Source: Janthinobacterium sp. BJB426 (GTDB lineage: Bacteria > Pseudomonadota > Gammaproteobacteria > Burkholderiales > Burkholderiaceae_D). Taken from it: a stretch of DNA of 64,000 nt. The notes beneath the pieces are model-generated. The model searched no databases, was not told where the DNA came from, and saw nothing but the letters and a program-made list of their open reading frames with translations. The translations under genes and the position numbers were made by a program. This document shows positions 8,023 through 16,575 of this stretch, in pieces. The first letter of the stretch is position 1; the number at the start of each line of letters is the position of its first letter. The stretch spans positions 1-64,000 of the forward strand of contig NZ_PDZL01000020.1 in NCBI RefSeq assembly GCF_002735705.1. The letters are read 5' to 3'.

Positions 8023-8890
8023 CTTCAAAGGAGGTTAAACAGAGCTTGCCCTTGTGTTCGGAAACAGCAGCTGTAAAGAGACGGGAGTCGTCGAGCATGA
8101 CGTCGGTACGGCTGAGGCTGACGGGAATCACGTCACCCACGCGCAGGTCGAACAAGGCGCCCAGTTGCACCTGTTTGCTGACGAGCCGGCCTTCCAGCGT
8201 CACTTGCAGGCGCGACGCGAGCGGACGCACGCTGCCACGCAGGGCTTTCTTCGCTTGCGCGCGCTCGGGCAGCAAGCCGCGCAGCACGTCGGCCATCAGG
8301 TGCTTGTCCAGCGAGAACCAGAACTGGCCGCTCTGCCCCGCCTCGACGTCGCTGAGCGCCACGGTGACGATCCAGCTGCCGCGCACCGGATGCACGCCCG
8401 ACTGCACGGCGACCTCGGCACTGGTGTCGATGTCGCTGCTTTTGCCCAGGGTTTGCAGGTTCTTGTGGACGCGGGCGAACAAACTGCTCACCAACTGTTG
8501 TCCAAGCACCACAGCGAGGCGCTCCTCCGTGGCCGTCACGCGCACCTGTGCCGGATCGGGCAACGCCCCCTTGGCACCGGCACTACCATAGCGATAGTTC
8601 AGCACGCTCAAGAGTATCTGCCGTTCGAGGGCAAAGCCCGTCTGGCTGGCCGGCGTGGAAAAACTCAGCCAGCGGTTCACGCTGTCCTCGTTCTCCACGC
8701 GCGACAAGGTCACGGCGTCGATCTGGAAATTACCCCAGTAGCGACGGCTCATCGGCTGGCGCAGGGCCATGGCCAGGTCGTCGCGTAGCTGGGCGCCGAA
8801 TACATGCAGCAAATGGACAGGACGTCCAAGCAGACAGGAATCGAGGACTTGATGGCGCACAGTTTGATCTGTCTTGGTAAGGATTGTCAT
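8012..8890 (-). CDS. fliM: Flagellar motor switch protein FliM, short form without CheY-binding peptide
   Basis: C-ring middle protein linking FliG to FliN. The 292-residue product is about 40 residues shorter than E. coli FliM. The loss is at the N-terminus, which reads MTILTKTDQTVRHQVLDSCL and lacks the LSQ-x-EIDALL peptide that binds phosphorylated CheY. The C-terminal SpoA domain (RLQVTLEGRLVSKQVQLGAL, then VGDVIPVSL) is intact. It is the first gene of the minus-strand operon and faces a 550-base non-coding region shared with fliE. If the peptide is truly absent, this motor should not reverse in response to CheY-P by the standard route. Confidence 0.9.
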   Translation of the reverse strand: MTILTKTDQTVRHQVLDSCLLGRPVHLLHVFGAQLRDDLAMALRQPMSRRYWGNFQIDAVTLSRVENEDSVNRWLSFSTPASQTGFALERQILLSVLNYRYGSAGAKGALPDPAQVRVTATEERLAVVLGQQLVSSLFARVHKNLQTLGKSSDIDTSAEVAVQSGVHPVRGSWIVTVALSDVEAGQSGQFWFSLDKHLMADVLRGLLPERAQAKKALRGSVRPLASRLQVTLEGRLVSKQVQLGALFDLRVGDVIPVSLSRTDVMLDDSRLFTAAVSEHKGKLCLTSFEDVE

Positions 8891-8925
8891 GTAGTGGTCA
8901 TGTCGGTATTGCGGTGGCAGAACAA

Positions 8926-8931
8926 ATTATA
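8926..8931 (-). promoter_or_regulatory. Candidate -10 element for the fliM-flhA operon
   Basis: Read on the minus strand, a perfect TATAAT lies about 36 bases before the fliM ATG. The matching -35 position (TGTATT at 17-base spacing) is poor, so an activator would be needed if this is used. No sigma-54 GG-N10-GC pair was found near it. Confidence 0.3.
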
Positions 8932-9358
8932 CGGATCGCCCGAAATTAAATACAGCATCATCTTGACCTAGGGTAACGGTCCGCAAGCAAACGATTGCGC
9001 ATCGTATCGCATGCTAGATGACTACGGTGCTGAACAATACATGAAAAAGCTAAATATTGCCATGTATCAATATTCCTTGAGGCAATCCTCTCTTTACTTT
9101 ATAGTTGCCGCGAGGTAAGCTTATAGCGACAAAATAGTGATTTGCAGTGCGCCATTCCGCTTACCTGATTCCGGTTTTTATGGCAGTTTCCAGTCCCGCT
9201 TATTGCCACCAGAAGAAACTTTTATCAGATAATTATTAGTTATCATGGCCATGTAAATCATGTCGGCGCAGGTCTGCCGGGTTTGTTTGAATCTGCTTGA
9301 GCGGATGGTGTGGCAACTGATAAAACTGATGGCCCCCGCAAAACGGGCCGGGCAAGAT

Positions 9359-9376
9359 GGCATGGGATGTCATGCC
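9359..9376. promoter_or_regulatory. Inverted repeat upstream of fliE, possible operator
   Basis: GGCATG-GGATGT-CATGCC is a perfect 6+6 inverted repeat with a 6-base spacer, 67 bases before the fliE start. Spacing of one helical turn between half-sites suits a dimeric regulator. No regulator is identified. Confidence 0.3.
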
Positions 9377-9442
9377 TGCCGGAATGGCAACACCAGTAAT
9401 TTCTGATTGATACGTCACCGCATATTGAAAGTAGAGGGCACG

Positions 9443-9781
9443 ATGAGCAACGAACTCGCAGGTCTGATCAAGGCCGATCTGGCAGCACTGAGCAATGACG
9501 CGCGCGCCTTGGGCGCCAGCATCGCGCCCGCCGCGCAGTTCGGCGCGCCGGAACAAGCCGGCTTCTCCTTTGCGCAAAGCATGAAAGACGCCATCGGCAA
9601 GGTCAACGGCGATGACCGCATGGCTGCGCAGAAAATGAGCGACGTCGACAGCGGCAAGAGCGACGACATGGTCGGCGCCATGCTGGCCAGCCAGGAAGCG
9701 AGCCTGTCCTTCTCCATGTTGATGCAAGTGCGCAACAAGGTCATGGGCGCCGTCGACGAACTCATCAAACTGCCTCTGTAA
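9443..9781 (+). CDS. fliE: Flagellar hook-basal body protein FliE
   Basis: Small periplasmic rod protein joining the MS ring to the proximal rod. ATG 9443 is chosen, with GAGGG at 9434-9438; the open frame upstream of it is spurious. The 112-residue product has the usual C-terminal helix (LASQEASLSFSMLMQVRNKV, then GAVDELIKLPL). First gene of the fliE-F-G-H-I-J operon. Confidence 0.92.
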   Translation: MSNELAGLIKADLAALSNDARALGASIAPAAQFGAPEQAGFSFAQSMKDAIGKVNGDDRMAAQKMSDVDSGKSDDMVGAMLASQEASLSFSMLMQVRNKVMGAVDELIKLPL

Positions 9782-9829
9782 TCTTCACGTCCTGAACCAC
9801 GCCCAGCCTCCCAGCGAAAGTTACCCCAA

Positions 9830-11569
9830 GTGATTACCCCCATGAAGTCCGCATTTGCGCGCTGGCGCCTTGGCGCCCAGCCCGCCATCCCGCCCGCCCT
9901 GCTGAAAAACCTGGTTCCCATCGTCGTGCTGGCCATCGGCATCACCGCCATGGTGACCATGTATGCCTGGCGCGACCAGGCCAACTACAAGCCGGTGTTC
10001 GGCGCGCGCGAAAAAGTGGCCGTGACGGACATGATGGCCACCCTGGACGCCGAACACATCCCCTACCGCCTGCATCCGGACAGCGGCCAGGTGCTGGTGC
10101 CCGACGCCATGCTGGGCAAGGTGCGCATGCTGCTGGCATCGAAAGGCGTGACGGCGCAACTGCCGGCCGGCCTGGAACTGATGGACAAGAATGACCCGCT
10201 GGGCGTTTCCCAATTCGTGCAGGACGTGCGCTTCCGCCGCGGCCTGGAAGGCGAACTGGCGCAAAGCATCATGACGATGGACGCGATCGCTTCGGCGCGC
10301 GTCCATCTGTCGATTGCGAAATCGACATCGTTTGTCGCCAGCGACGGCGACAAGTCGTCCGCCTCGATCGTCGTGGCGCTGAAACCGGGCCGCACCCTGG
10401 CGCCGGAACAGATCGCCGCCGTCATCAACATGGTGGCCGGCAGCGTCGCCAGCCTGGCGCCCACGCGCGTGAGCCTGGTCGACCAGGGCGGCAACCTGCT
10501 GTCCGCGCACATCGACCTGACGGACGGCTTCGACGCCTCGGCCGCCGGCAATGAAGGCGCGAAACGTTTCCAGGATGAAATTCGCCGCAACGTCACGGGC
10601 TTGCTCGGCCCCGTCATCGGCGAAGACAACTTCAAGCTCAGCGTGACGGCCGCCGTGAACAATGACCGCGTGGACGAAACGCTGGAAAAATACGGCGAAG
10701 CCCCGAAAGTGACGAGCGAAGCGATGCGCGAAGAGCAGGAACGCAACCGCACCGTGGCCGGCATTCCCGGCAGCTTGTCGAACCGTCCGCCAGCGGCCGC
10801 CGTGCCGGCACCGGCCGATGCCGCCGGCGCCGCACCCGCCGATGGCGCACCGAAGCCATCCGACGATGGCACGGCCCGCAAGAACGCCACCACGCGCCAG
10901 TACGCCTACGACCGCAGCATCACGCAGATCAAGCGCAGCCGTGGCCGCCTGGAAAAACTCAGCGTCGCCGTGGTCCTCAACAGCGCCGCCGCACCGAATC
11001 CGAAAACGGGCTGGACCCCTGCCGAACTGGGCAATATTGAAAAAATGCTCAACAGCGGCCTCGGCATCAACGCCCAGCGCGGCGACAGCCTGAGCCTGAC
11101 GGCGCTGGCCTTCCCGGCCAAGCCGCCCGTGGCGCAGTGGTGGGAAGAGCGCGACACCGTCGTCGATTTCAGCAGCTGGCTGCTGTACGCCCTAGGCGCC
11201 GTGCTCGGCTACTTCCTGATCCTGCGTCCGCTGCTGCGCCTGCTGACCACGCGCCTGGCGCCGCCAACACTGAAACAGCTCGATCCCGCCATGGCACTGG
11301 GCGGCAGCGCCGCCGGCACGAATGGCGCGGCCGTTGCCGGCGCGCCAGCCCTGGGCGTGAATGGCAGCCCGCTGGCGCTCGAAGGCGAGTCCGCCGGCGG
11401 CAACATGCCGGTTGTACCGCTGCTGGAAAACTATGACTTGCCGCCACCTGGCTCGGCGGTCGACGTGATGGTCGACCACCTGAAAGTGCTGGCTGAAAAA
11501 GAACCCGAGCGTGTCGCCGAAGTCGTCAAACAATGGATGCAGAAAAATGGCCGAACTCAACAACAATAA
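9830..11569 (+). CDS. fliF: Flagellar MS-ring protein FliF
   Basis: Forms the membrane ring on which the C ring and rod are built. The 579-residue product (GTG start; ATG 9842 is an alternative) has a first membrane helix at about 27-47 (LVPIVVLAIGITAMVTMYAW), YscJ-like ring-building motifs in the periplasmic part (LDAEHIPYRLHPDSGQVLVP; GLELMDKNDPLGVSQFVQ), an alanine/proline-rich variable loop, a second membrane helix (LLYALGAVLGYFLILRPLL), and a C-terminal FliG-binding tail (RVAEVVKQWMQKN). Its end overlaps fliG by 23 bases. Confidence 0.95.
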   Translation: MITPMKSAFARWRLGAQPAIPPALLKNLVPIVVLAIGITAMVTMYAWRDQANYKPVFGAREKVAVTDMMATLDAEHIPYRLHPDSGQVLVPDAMLGKVRMLLASKGVTAQLPAGLELMDKNDPLGVSQFVQDVRFRRGLEGELAQSIMTMDAIASARVHLSIAKSTSFVASDGDKSSASIVVALKPGRTLAPEQIAAVINMVAGSVASLAPTRVSLVDQGGNLLSAHIDLTDGFDASAAGNEGAKRFQDEIRRNVTGLLGPVIGEDNFKLSVTAAVNNDRVDETLEKYGEAPKVTSEAMREEQERNRTVAGIPGSLSNRPPAAAVPAPADAAGAAPADGAPKPSDDGTARKNATTRQYAYDRSITQIKRSRGRLEKLSVAVVLNSAAAPNPKTGWTPAELGNIEKMLNSGLGINAQRGDSLSLTALAFPAKPPVAQWWEERDTVVDFSSWLLYALGAVLGYFLILRPLLRLLTTRLAPPTLKQLDPAMALGGSAAGTNGAAVAGAPALGVNGSPLALEGESAGGNMPVVPLLENYDLPPPGSAVDVMVDHLKVLAEKEPERVAEVVKQWMQKNGRTQQQ

Positions 11570-12587
11570 TCCCTCCGACGGCGCCGAATACGAAAGCGTC
11601 AGCCTGAATCCCGTGGAACAGGCAGCCATCGTGCTGCTGAGCATCGGCGAAGAACAGGCCGCCAACGTGCTGCGCTGCCTGTCGCGTGAAGAATTGCTGG
11701 AAGTCACGCAAGTGATGTCGCGCATGAGCGGCATCAAGGTCGAATCCGTGAAAACGGCGATGCAGACCTTCTTCGACGACTACCGCCAGCAAAGCGGCGT
11801 GCATGGCGCCTCGCGCAGCTACCTGAAGCGTTCGCTGGACATGGCGCTGGGCAGCGATATCGCAAATAGCGTGCTGAACAATATTTACGGCGACGCCATC
11901 CGCCCCAAAATGGCGCGCCTGCAGTGGGCTTCGCCGAAATGGCTGGCCGAATACATCGTCAACGAACACGTGCAGATGCAGGCCGTGTTCCTGGCCTTCC
12001 TGCCGCCCGCGCTGGCCGGCCAGATCCTCGATGCCCTGCCCGTCGAAGGCCGCGACCTGGTCTTGCTGAACCTGGCGCGCCTGGACGAGATCGACCGCGA
12101 CCTGCTGGTCGAGCTCGACGAACTGGTGGGCCGCTGTCTGGGCACGCTCGACACGCAAAGCACCAGCGTGGAAGGCATCCGCCAGGCGGCAGAGATTCTC
12201 AACCGCATGCCGGGCAACCGCGCCGCGCTGGTCGAACTGCTGCGCGCGCACGATCCGGACGTCGTTTCGGAAATCGAACTGAGCATGTACGACTTCCTGA
12301 TCCTGGCCACGCAGAGCGATGTCACGCTCACGCGCATCCTGGAAGACGTGCCGATGGAACAGTGGGCGATTGCACTGAAAGGCGCGGAACCGTCGATCCG
12401 CGACGCCGTGCTGAAAACCATGCCGCGCCGCCAGGCACAGAGCTTCGAAGACATGATGCGCCGTTCCGGCCCCGTGCCACTCTCCCGTATCGAACAGACA
12501 CGCCAGGAAATCATGGCCACCGTCAAGGGCCTCGCCGATGCAGGCGAGATCGAAGTGCAACTGTTTGCCGAAGCGGTGATCGAATGA
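11547..12587 (+). CDS. fliG: Flagellar motor switch protein FliG
   Basis: Rotor protein that receives torque from the stator. About 346 residues from ATG 11547, overlapping the fliF tail. The N-terminal FliF-binding and middle FliM-binding domains are present. In the C-terminal torque helix, aligned by eye to E. coli, K264 (ALKGA), R281 and D288 are kept, but D289 is Met and R297 is Pro (GPVPLSR instead of GPVRLSQ). The charge pattern may be adapted to this cluster's own MotA. Ends in an ATGA overlap with fliH. Confidence 0.94.
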   Translation: MAELNNNNPSDGAEYESVSLNPVEQAAIVLLSIGEEQAANVLRCLSREELLEVTQVMSRMSGIKVESVKTAMQTFFDDYRQQSGVHGASRSYLKRSLDMALGSDIANSVLNNIYGDAIRPKMARLQWASPKWLAEYIVNEHVQMQAVFLAFLPPALAGQILDALPVEGRDLVLLNLARLDEIDRDLLVELDELVGRCLGTLDTQSTSVEGIRQAAEILNRMPGNRAALVELLRAHDPDVVSEIELSMYDFLILATQSDVTLTRILEDVPMEQWAIALKGAEPSIRDAVLKTMPRRQAQSFEDMMRRSGPVPLSRIEQTRQEIMATVKGLADAGEIEVQLFAEAVIE

Positions 12588-13273
12588 AACACTTCCGCTC
12601 GTATCGCTTCCCTCCCCTGTCGCAATTCATCGCCGCCGGCCAGCGTTCCTCCAACGAGGACACGGATGGCCAGTGGCAGGCGTCCGTCTCGGAAGGCTTC
12701 GAGCAGGGCCAGCGCGACGGCTACGAAGTGGGCCTGGTGCAAGGCCAGCAGGACGGCTACGACACCGGGCGCAACGACGGCATGGCGCAGGGCCGCGAAG
12801 AAGGCCGCAATGAAACCCTGGTGGCGCTGGACCGCCTGGCGCGCCCCGTCGACGCGATTTTGCGCGACCTGAAAAAAGTACGCGCCGATTACCGCGAAGC
12901 GCAGCGCAAGGAAGTGGTCGACCTGGTGGCCAAGGTGGCGCGCCAGGTGATCCGCGCGGAACTGGCGCTGCAGCCGGTGCAATTGCTGGCCCTGGTCGAC
13001 GAGACCCTGGCCTCGATGCCGCCCACGCGCGAGGAAATCGACGTTTTCCTCAATCCGGAAGAATTGAAACGCATCAGCGAACTCGATCCGAAGCGCGCCA
13101 AGCGCTGGAACCTGATCGCCGACGCGCGCCTCGACGCGGGCGAATGCCGCATCAAGGCGGGCGACAATGAAGTCGACGCGGGCTGCCATCAGCGCCTGTC
13201 AGCCTGCATGGAACAGGTCAGCAGCCACCTGGCGCTGGCCGCCGAACACGCAGACCAGGGCGCGCCTGCATGA
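12584..13273 (+). CDS. fliH: Flagellar export regulator FliH
   Basis: Peripheral stalk-like protein that dimerises, restrains the FliI ATPase and tethers it to FliN. The start is ATG 12584 in the ATGA overlap with fliG; a longer open frame upstream lies inside fliG and is spurious. The 229-residue product shows the FliH hallmark of repeated G-x-x-x-G stretches (GFEQGQRDGYEVGLVQGQQD, then GYDTGRNDGMAQGREEGRNE), followed by a V-ATPase E-like helical domain. Overlaps fliI by 4 bases. Confidence 0.92.
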   Translation: MKHFRSYRFPPLSQFIAAGQRSSNEDTDGQWQASVSEGFEQGQRDGYEVGLVQGQQDGYDTGRNDGMAQGREEGRNETLVALDRLARPVDAILRDLKKVRADYREAQRKEVVDLVAKVARQVIRAELALQPVQLLALVDETLASMPPTREEIDVFLNPEELKRISELDPKRAKRWNLIADARLDAGECRIKAGDNEVDAGCHQRLSACMEQVSSHLALAAEHADQGAPA

Positions 13274-14580
13274 TCGCCGACACGCTGCGCAGCTTCGAGA
13301 TCGGCGATATCCCGGTCGCGACACCGACCGGCCGCCTGGTCGGCGCTTCCGGCCTGCTGCTGGAAAGCGCCGGCTGCCGCCTGCACACGGGCCAGCGTTG
13401 TCAAATTGAAACTGTGAGCGGCGAATGGCTCGACGCGCAAGTCGTCGGCTTTCGCGAAAAACTGTCTTATCTGATGCCGTTCAAGAAAGCCACCGGCCTG
13501 ACCACGGGCGCCAGGGTCCTGCCCCTGCCCGACAAGGCCAGCCTGCAGATCGGCCCGTCGTGGCTGGGCCGCATGGTCAATGGCCTGGGCGAGCCGATCG
13601 ACGACCTGGGCCGCCTCGGCGGCGAACACATCCTGGAAGTGACGCCGCCAAAAATCAATCCCCTGAAGAAACAACCGGTGGTCGAACCGCTGGATGTGGG
13701 CGTGCGTGCCATTAACAGCATGCTGACCCTGGGCAAGGGCCAGCGCGTGGGGCTGATGGCCGGTTCCGGCGTCGGCAAGAGCGTGCTGCTGGGCCTGATC
13801 ACGCGCCAGACGGTAGCCGATGTCGTCGTCGTCGGCCTGATCGGCGAGCGCGGCCGCGAAGTACGCGAATTCGTGGAAAAGTCGCTCGGCGCCGAAGGCT
13901 TGAAAAAGGCCGTGCTGGTGATCGCGCCGGCCGATGAATCGCCCTTGATGCGCATCATGGCCACCGAACTGTGCCATTCGATCGCCGCCCATTACCGCGA
14001 CCAGGGCAAGCACGTGCTGCTGCTGGTCGACTCGCTGACGCGCTATGCCATGGCCCTGCGCGAAGTGGCGCTGGCCCTGGGCGAGCCGCCGGCCACGCGC
14101 GGCTATCCGCCGTCCGTCTTTTCGAACTTGCCGCAACTGGTGGAAAGCGCCGGCAATGGCGCCCACCCGGAAGGCAGCATGAGCGCCATCTACACGGTGC
14201 TGGCCGAGGGCGACGACCAACAGGACCCGGTTGTCGACACGGCGCGCGCGATTCTCGACGGCCACATCGTGCTCACGCGCGAACTGGCCGAGCGGGGCCA
14301 CTACCCCGCCATCGACATCGCCGCCTCGATCAGCCGCTGCATGGCGCAGGTGATCACGCCGCCCCACATGCAGGCGGCGCGCGCGCTGAAAGCATCGATG
14401 GCGCGCCATGCGCGCGTGCGCGACCTGATTCCGCTGGGCGCCTATGTGCCCGGCGCCGATCCGATCACCGACCGCGCCGTCCAGTTGCACGCGCCCATCG
14501 AAGCCTTCCTGTGCCAGGGCACCAAGGAAGAGGCGCCGATGGGGCCTTGCATCGAACAACTTGAACAGATCATGGCCTAG
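13270..14580 (+). CDS. fliI: Flagellum-specific export ATPase FliI
   Basis: Hexameric ATPase at the base of the export gate, related to the F1 beta subunit. The 436-residue product has Walker A AGSGVGKS (164-171), Walker B HVLLLVDSLTR, the catalytic-glutamate region GLIGERGREVREF, and the ALGEPPATRGYPPSVFS region typical of flagellar and type III ATPases. Length is normal. ATG overlaps the fliH stop, and fliJ starts 9 bases downstream. Confidence 0.97.
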   Translation: MIADTLRSFEIGDIPVATPTGRLVGASGLLLESAGCRLHTGQRCQIETVSGEWLDAQVVGFREKLSYLMPFKKATGLTTGARVLPLPDKASLQIGPSWLGRMVNGLGEPIDDLGRLGGEHILEVTPPKINPLKKQPVVEPLDVGVRAINSMLTLGKGQRVGLMAGSGVGKSVLLGLITRQTVADVVVVGLIGERGREVREFVEKSLGAEGLKKAVLVIAPADESPLMRIMATELCHSIAAHYRDQGKHVLLLVDSLTRYAMALREVALALGEPPATRGYPPSVFSNLPQLVESAGNGAHPEGSMSAIYTVLAEGDDQQDPVVDTARAILDGHIVLTRELAERGHYPAIDIAASISRCMAQVITPPHMQAARALKASMARHARVRDLIPLGAYVPGADPITDRAVQLHAPIEAFLCQGTKEEAPMGPCIEQLEQIMA

Positions 14581-14588
14581 GAGCATAC

Positions 14589-15026
14589 GTGAGCGACGCG
14601 CATACCATCCGCAACCTGACCACCCTGGTCGGCCTGCGCAGCACCGAAGTGGAACGCCTGCAAGGTGAAATGGCGGCGCAGACGGCCGTGCGCGAGCGCT
14701 ACCAGAAAAACCTGGAACGCCTGACGGGCCTGTACACGGATAGCGGCCCCAGCGGCGCTCTGCCCCTGGCCCTGTCCGTCAACTGCGGCAACTTCAAGCA
14801 AGCCGTGATGCAGATGGCCGACCAGCACCGTACCGATTTGCACCTGCACGAAGCCAACATGGCCGTTTCGCAACGCGCACTCAATACGGCCTGGGCCAAG
14901 CGCGAAGTGCTGGACCAGGTGCTGACGCAAAAACAAAAGCATGTTGCAAATGAGCAACAACGAGTTGATGCCAAGCGGCAAGACGAGCTGGCGACCCAAT
15001 TCTGGTTCCGCGGACAGGTAAAATGA
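14589..15026 (+). CDS. fliJ: Flagellar export protein FliJ
   Basis: A 145-residue, almost entirely alpha-helical protein predicted as a coiled coil, matching FliJ, the central stalk that activates FliI and links it to FlhA. GTG start (GTGAGCGACGCG). Identity rests on size, helical content and its place directly after fliI; sequence conservation in this family is low. Last gene before an 89-base gap to fliD. Confidence 0.82.
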   Translation: MSDAHTIRNLTTLVGLRSTEVERLQGEMAAQTAVRERYQKNLERLTGLYTDSGPSGALPLALSVNCGNFKQAVMQMADQHRTDLHLHEANMAVSQRALNTAWAKREVLDQVLTQKQKHVANEQQRVDAKRQDELATQFWFRGQVK

Positions 15027-15115
15027 GGTTTGTGTAAGTTTCTTTCAGGAAAACTTCACAAAACGGGAATGGGGGTCGCCTTGTACCGGTATATCCCTTT
15101 ATTCAGGAGTCTGGC

Positions 15116-16525
15116 ATGGCAAGCGTAATTACTGCACCGCAATACGATCCGATCCCAACGGCCGAAAAACTGGCTACCAAGGCTGTCGCTGCGCAAAAGG
15201 CAGCCCTGCAGGCGCAGAACACGCTGGCCAGCAACACCAGCACGGCGCTGGGCAACCTGAAGTCGGCCATCTCGACCTTCCAGAGCGCCATGTCGAGCAT
15301 GACCAGCAGCAAATCGGTGCTGAGCCAGTCCGCCACCTTCCCGGCCGCCGGCTACGGTTCTGCCACGGCCGGCATCAATGCGACGCCGGGCACCTATTCC
15401 TTTTTCGTTGAAAAACTGGCCACGGCCAGCCAGATGTCGTATGGCGGCCTGAGCAGCGTAAATACCGCCGATGGCACGGGTACGCTGAAAGTGAAAATTG
15501 GCGATGGCGTGGGCGACAACACGCTCGACATCGACCTGGCCGCCGCCGACAAGGATGGCAACGGCACACTGACACCCCAGGAAATCGCTGCCGCCATCAA
15601 TGGCAACAGCAAGAACAATTCGCGCGTCACCGCGTCCATCGTGACCATCAACAACCAGGCGCAACTGGTACTGACGTCGAATGCGACGGGCATTGCAAAC
15701 GCCGCCACGCTCGACGCCAGCGGCGTCAACAATATCGCGCTGAAAGGCGCGCTGATCGCGCCGGCCAACATCAAGGAAGTCGTCAAGGCTGACGACGCCA
15801 CCGTCTGGCTGGGCGGCAAACCCGGTGGCACGGCCATCACGCAAGCATCGAATACCTTCACCAACGTGCAGGACGTGAAAATCACGTTCACCCGCGCCAT
15901 GAGTGCCGCCGAAGCGCCCGTGACCTTGACTGTCGCCACGGACAGCAGCGGCACCGCCGCCAACGTGCAGGCATTCGTCGATGCCTATAACAAGCTGAAA
16001 AGCCTGATGGATGGCCTGGCCAGTCCCGGCAACCCGGAAAAGGGAATTGCCGCGGGCATCTTCGCCCATGATTCCGGCCTGAATGCCCTGCGCAGCAGCA
16101 TGGGCGATGCCCTGCGCCTGAACGTCAATGGCGTATCGCTCGTCTCCTACGGCATTACGGCCCAGCGCGACGGCACGATCAGCCTCAACGCCGCCAAGCT
16201 GACGGCCAAGCTGGCCGACAACCCGACGGGCCTCGACAAGCTTTTTGGCAACAACAGCCTGTCCGCCCCTGCCGGCGTGCTCGGCAGCATGGACAAGGTA
16301 CTGGGCCAGTGGAGCAATATCACCAAGGGCCAGATCACCCAGCGCCAGGCCGCCACGGAGAAGCTGCAAAAAAGCCTGGTCAAGAGCGGCGAGCGCCTCA
16401 CGGCCCAATATGACACGGCATACAAACGTTTCCTCGATCAATTTACGCGCCTGCAAGTCATGCAGGAGCAAATGAGCAAGACGTCCGATATGTTCGATGC
16501 CATGTTCAGCAACAATAAATCCTAA
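15116..16525 (+). CDS. fliD: Flagellar filament cap protein FliD (LafB) with an EF-hand-like loop
   Basis: Cap protein that folds flagellin at the filament tip. The 469-residue product starts at ATG 15116 with AGGAG at 15105-15109. Both conserved ends are present: the N-terminal coiled coil (1-70) and the C-terminal helices (KSGERLTAQYDTAYKRFLDQ, then FTRLQVMQEQMSKTSDMFDA). Residues 145-156 read DKDGNGTLTPQE, an exact match to the 12-residue EF-hand calcium loop, placed where FliD normally has a short link before the AAIN segment. It leads the fliD-S-T-K-L-A-motA-motB group. Confidence 0.92.
   Translation: MASVITAPQYDPIPTAEKLATKAVAAQKAALQAQNTLASNTSTALGNLKSAISTFQSAMSSMTSSKSVLSQSATFPAAGYGSATAGINATPGTYSFFVEKLATASQMSYGGLSSVNTADGTGTLKVKIGDGVGDNTLDIDLAAADKDGNGTLTPQEIAAAINGNSKNNSRVTASIVTINNQAQLVLTSNATGIANAATLDASGVNNIALKGALIAPANIKEVVKADDATVWLGGKPGGTAITQASNTFTNVQDVKITFTRAMSAAEAPVTLTVATDSSGTAANVQAFVDAYNKLKSLMDGLASPGNPEKGIAAGIFAHDSGLNALRSSMGDALRLNVNGVSLVSYGITAQRDGTISLNAAKLTAKLADNPTGLDKLFGNNSLSAPAGVLGSMDKVLGQWSNITKGQITQRQAATEKLQKSLVKSGERLTAQYDTAYKRFLDQFTRLQVMQEQMSKTSDMFDAMFSNNKS
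15548..15583 (+). other. EF-hand calcium-binding loop encoded within fliD
   Basis: Encodes DKDGNGTLTPQE. Loop position 1 is Asp, 3 Asp, 5 Asn, 6 Gly, 8 Leu, 12 Glu, so all key positions match the EF-hand consensus. The flanking helices are less clear: the exiting helix (IAAAINGN) is plausible, the entering one is not obvious. Calcium binding is not shown. Confidence 0.6.
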
Positions 16526-16575
16526 GGCGGATGCGCCTGCCGCGCCGCCACAGTTAACATAGCGAGAATACAATA

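Larger units (their letters stand above)
8891..9442. other. 552-base AT-rich non-coding gap between fliM and fliE
   Basis: This stretch is clearly poorer in G+C than the genes on both sides and has no convincing reading frame on either strand. It separates the divergent fliM and fliE operons and must hold both promoters. In lateral clusters of enterics, Aeromonas and Vibrio the sigma-54 activator lafK lies at this position; here it is absent. An inverted repeat GGCATG-N6-CATGCC lies at 9359-9376. I see no clean sigma-28 or sigma-54 promoter. Confidence 0.6.

Noticed and set aside
7645..8030. A fliO gene between fliN and fliP
   Set aside because: fliN and fliP overlap by 4 bases, so there is no room. 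Absence is normal in lateral clusters.
9178..9363. 61-codon minus-strand frame in the fliM-fliE gap
   Set aside because: No ribosome site, no recognisable fold, and located in AT-rich regulatory DNA.
11924..12583. Long N-terminal extension of the fliH frame inside fliG
   Set aside because: Lies within fliG and is Arg/Gly/Pro rich. The normal FliH start is the ATG at 12584 in the overlap.
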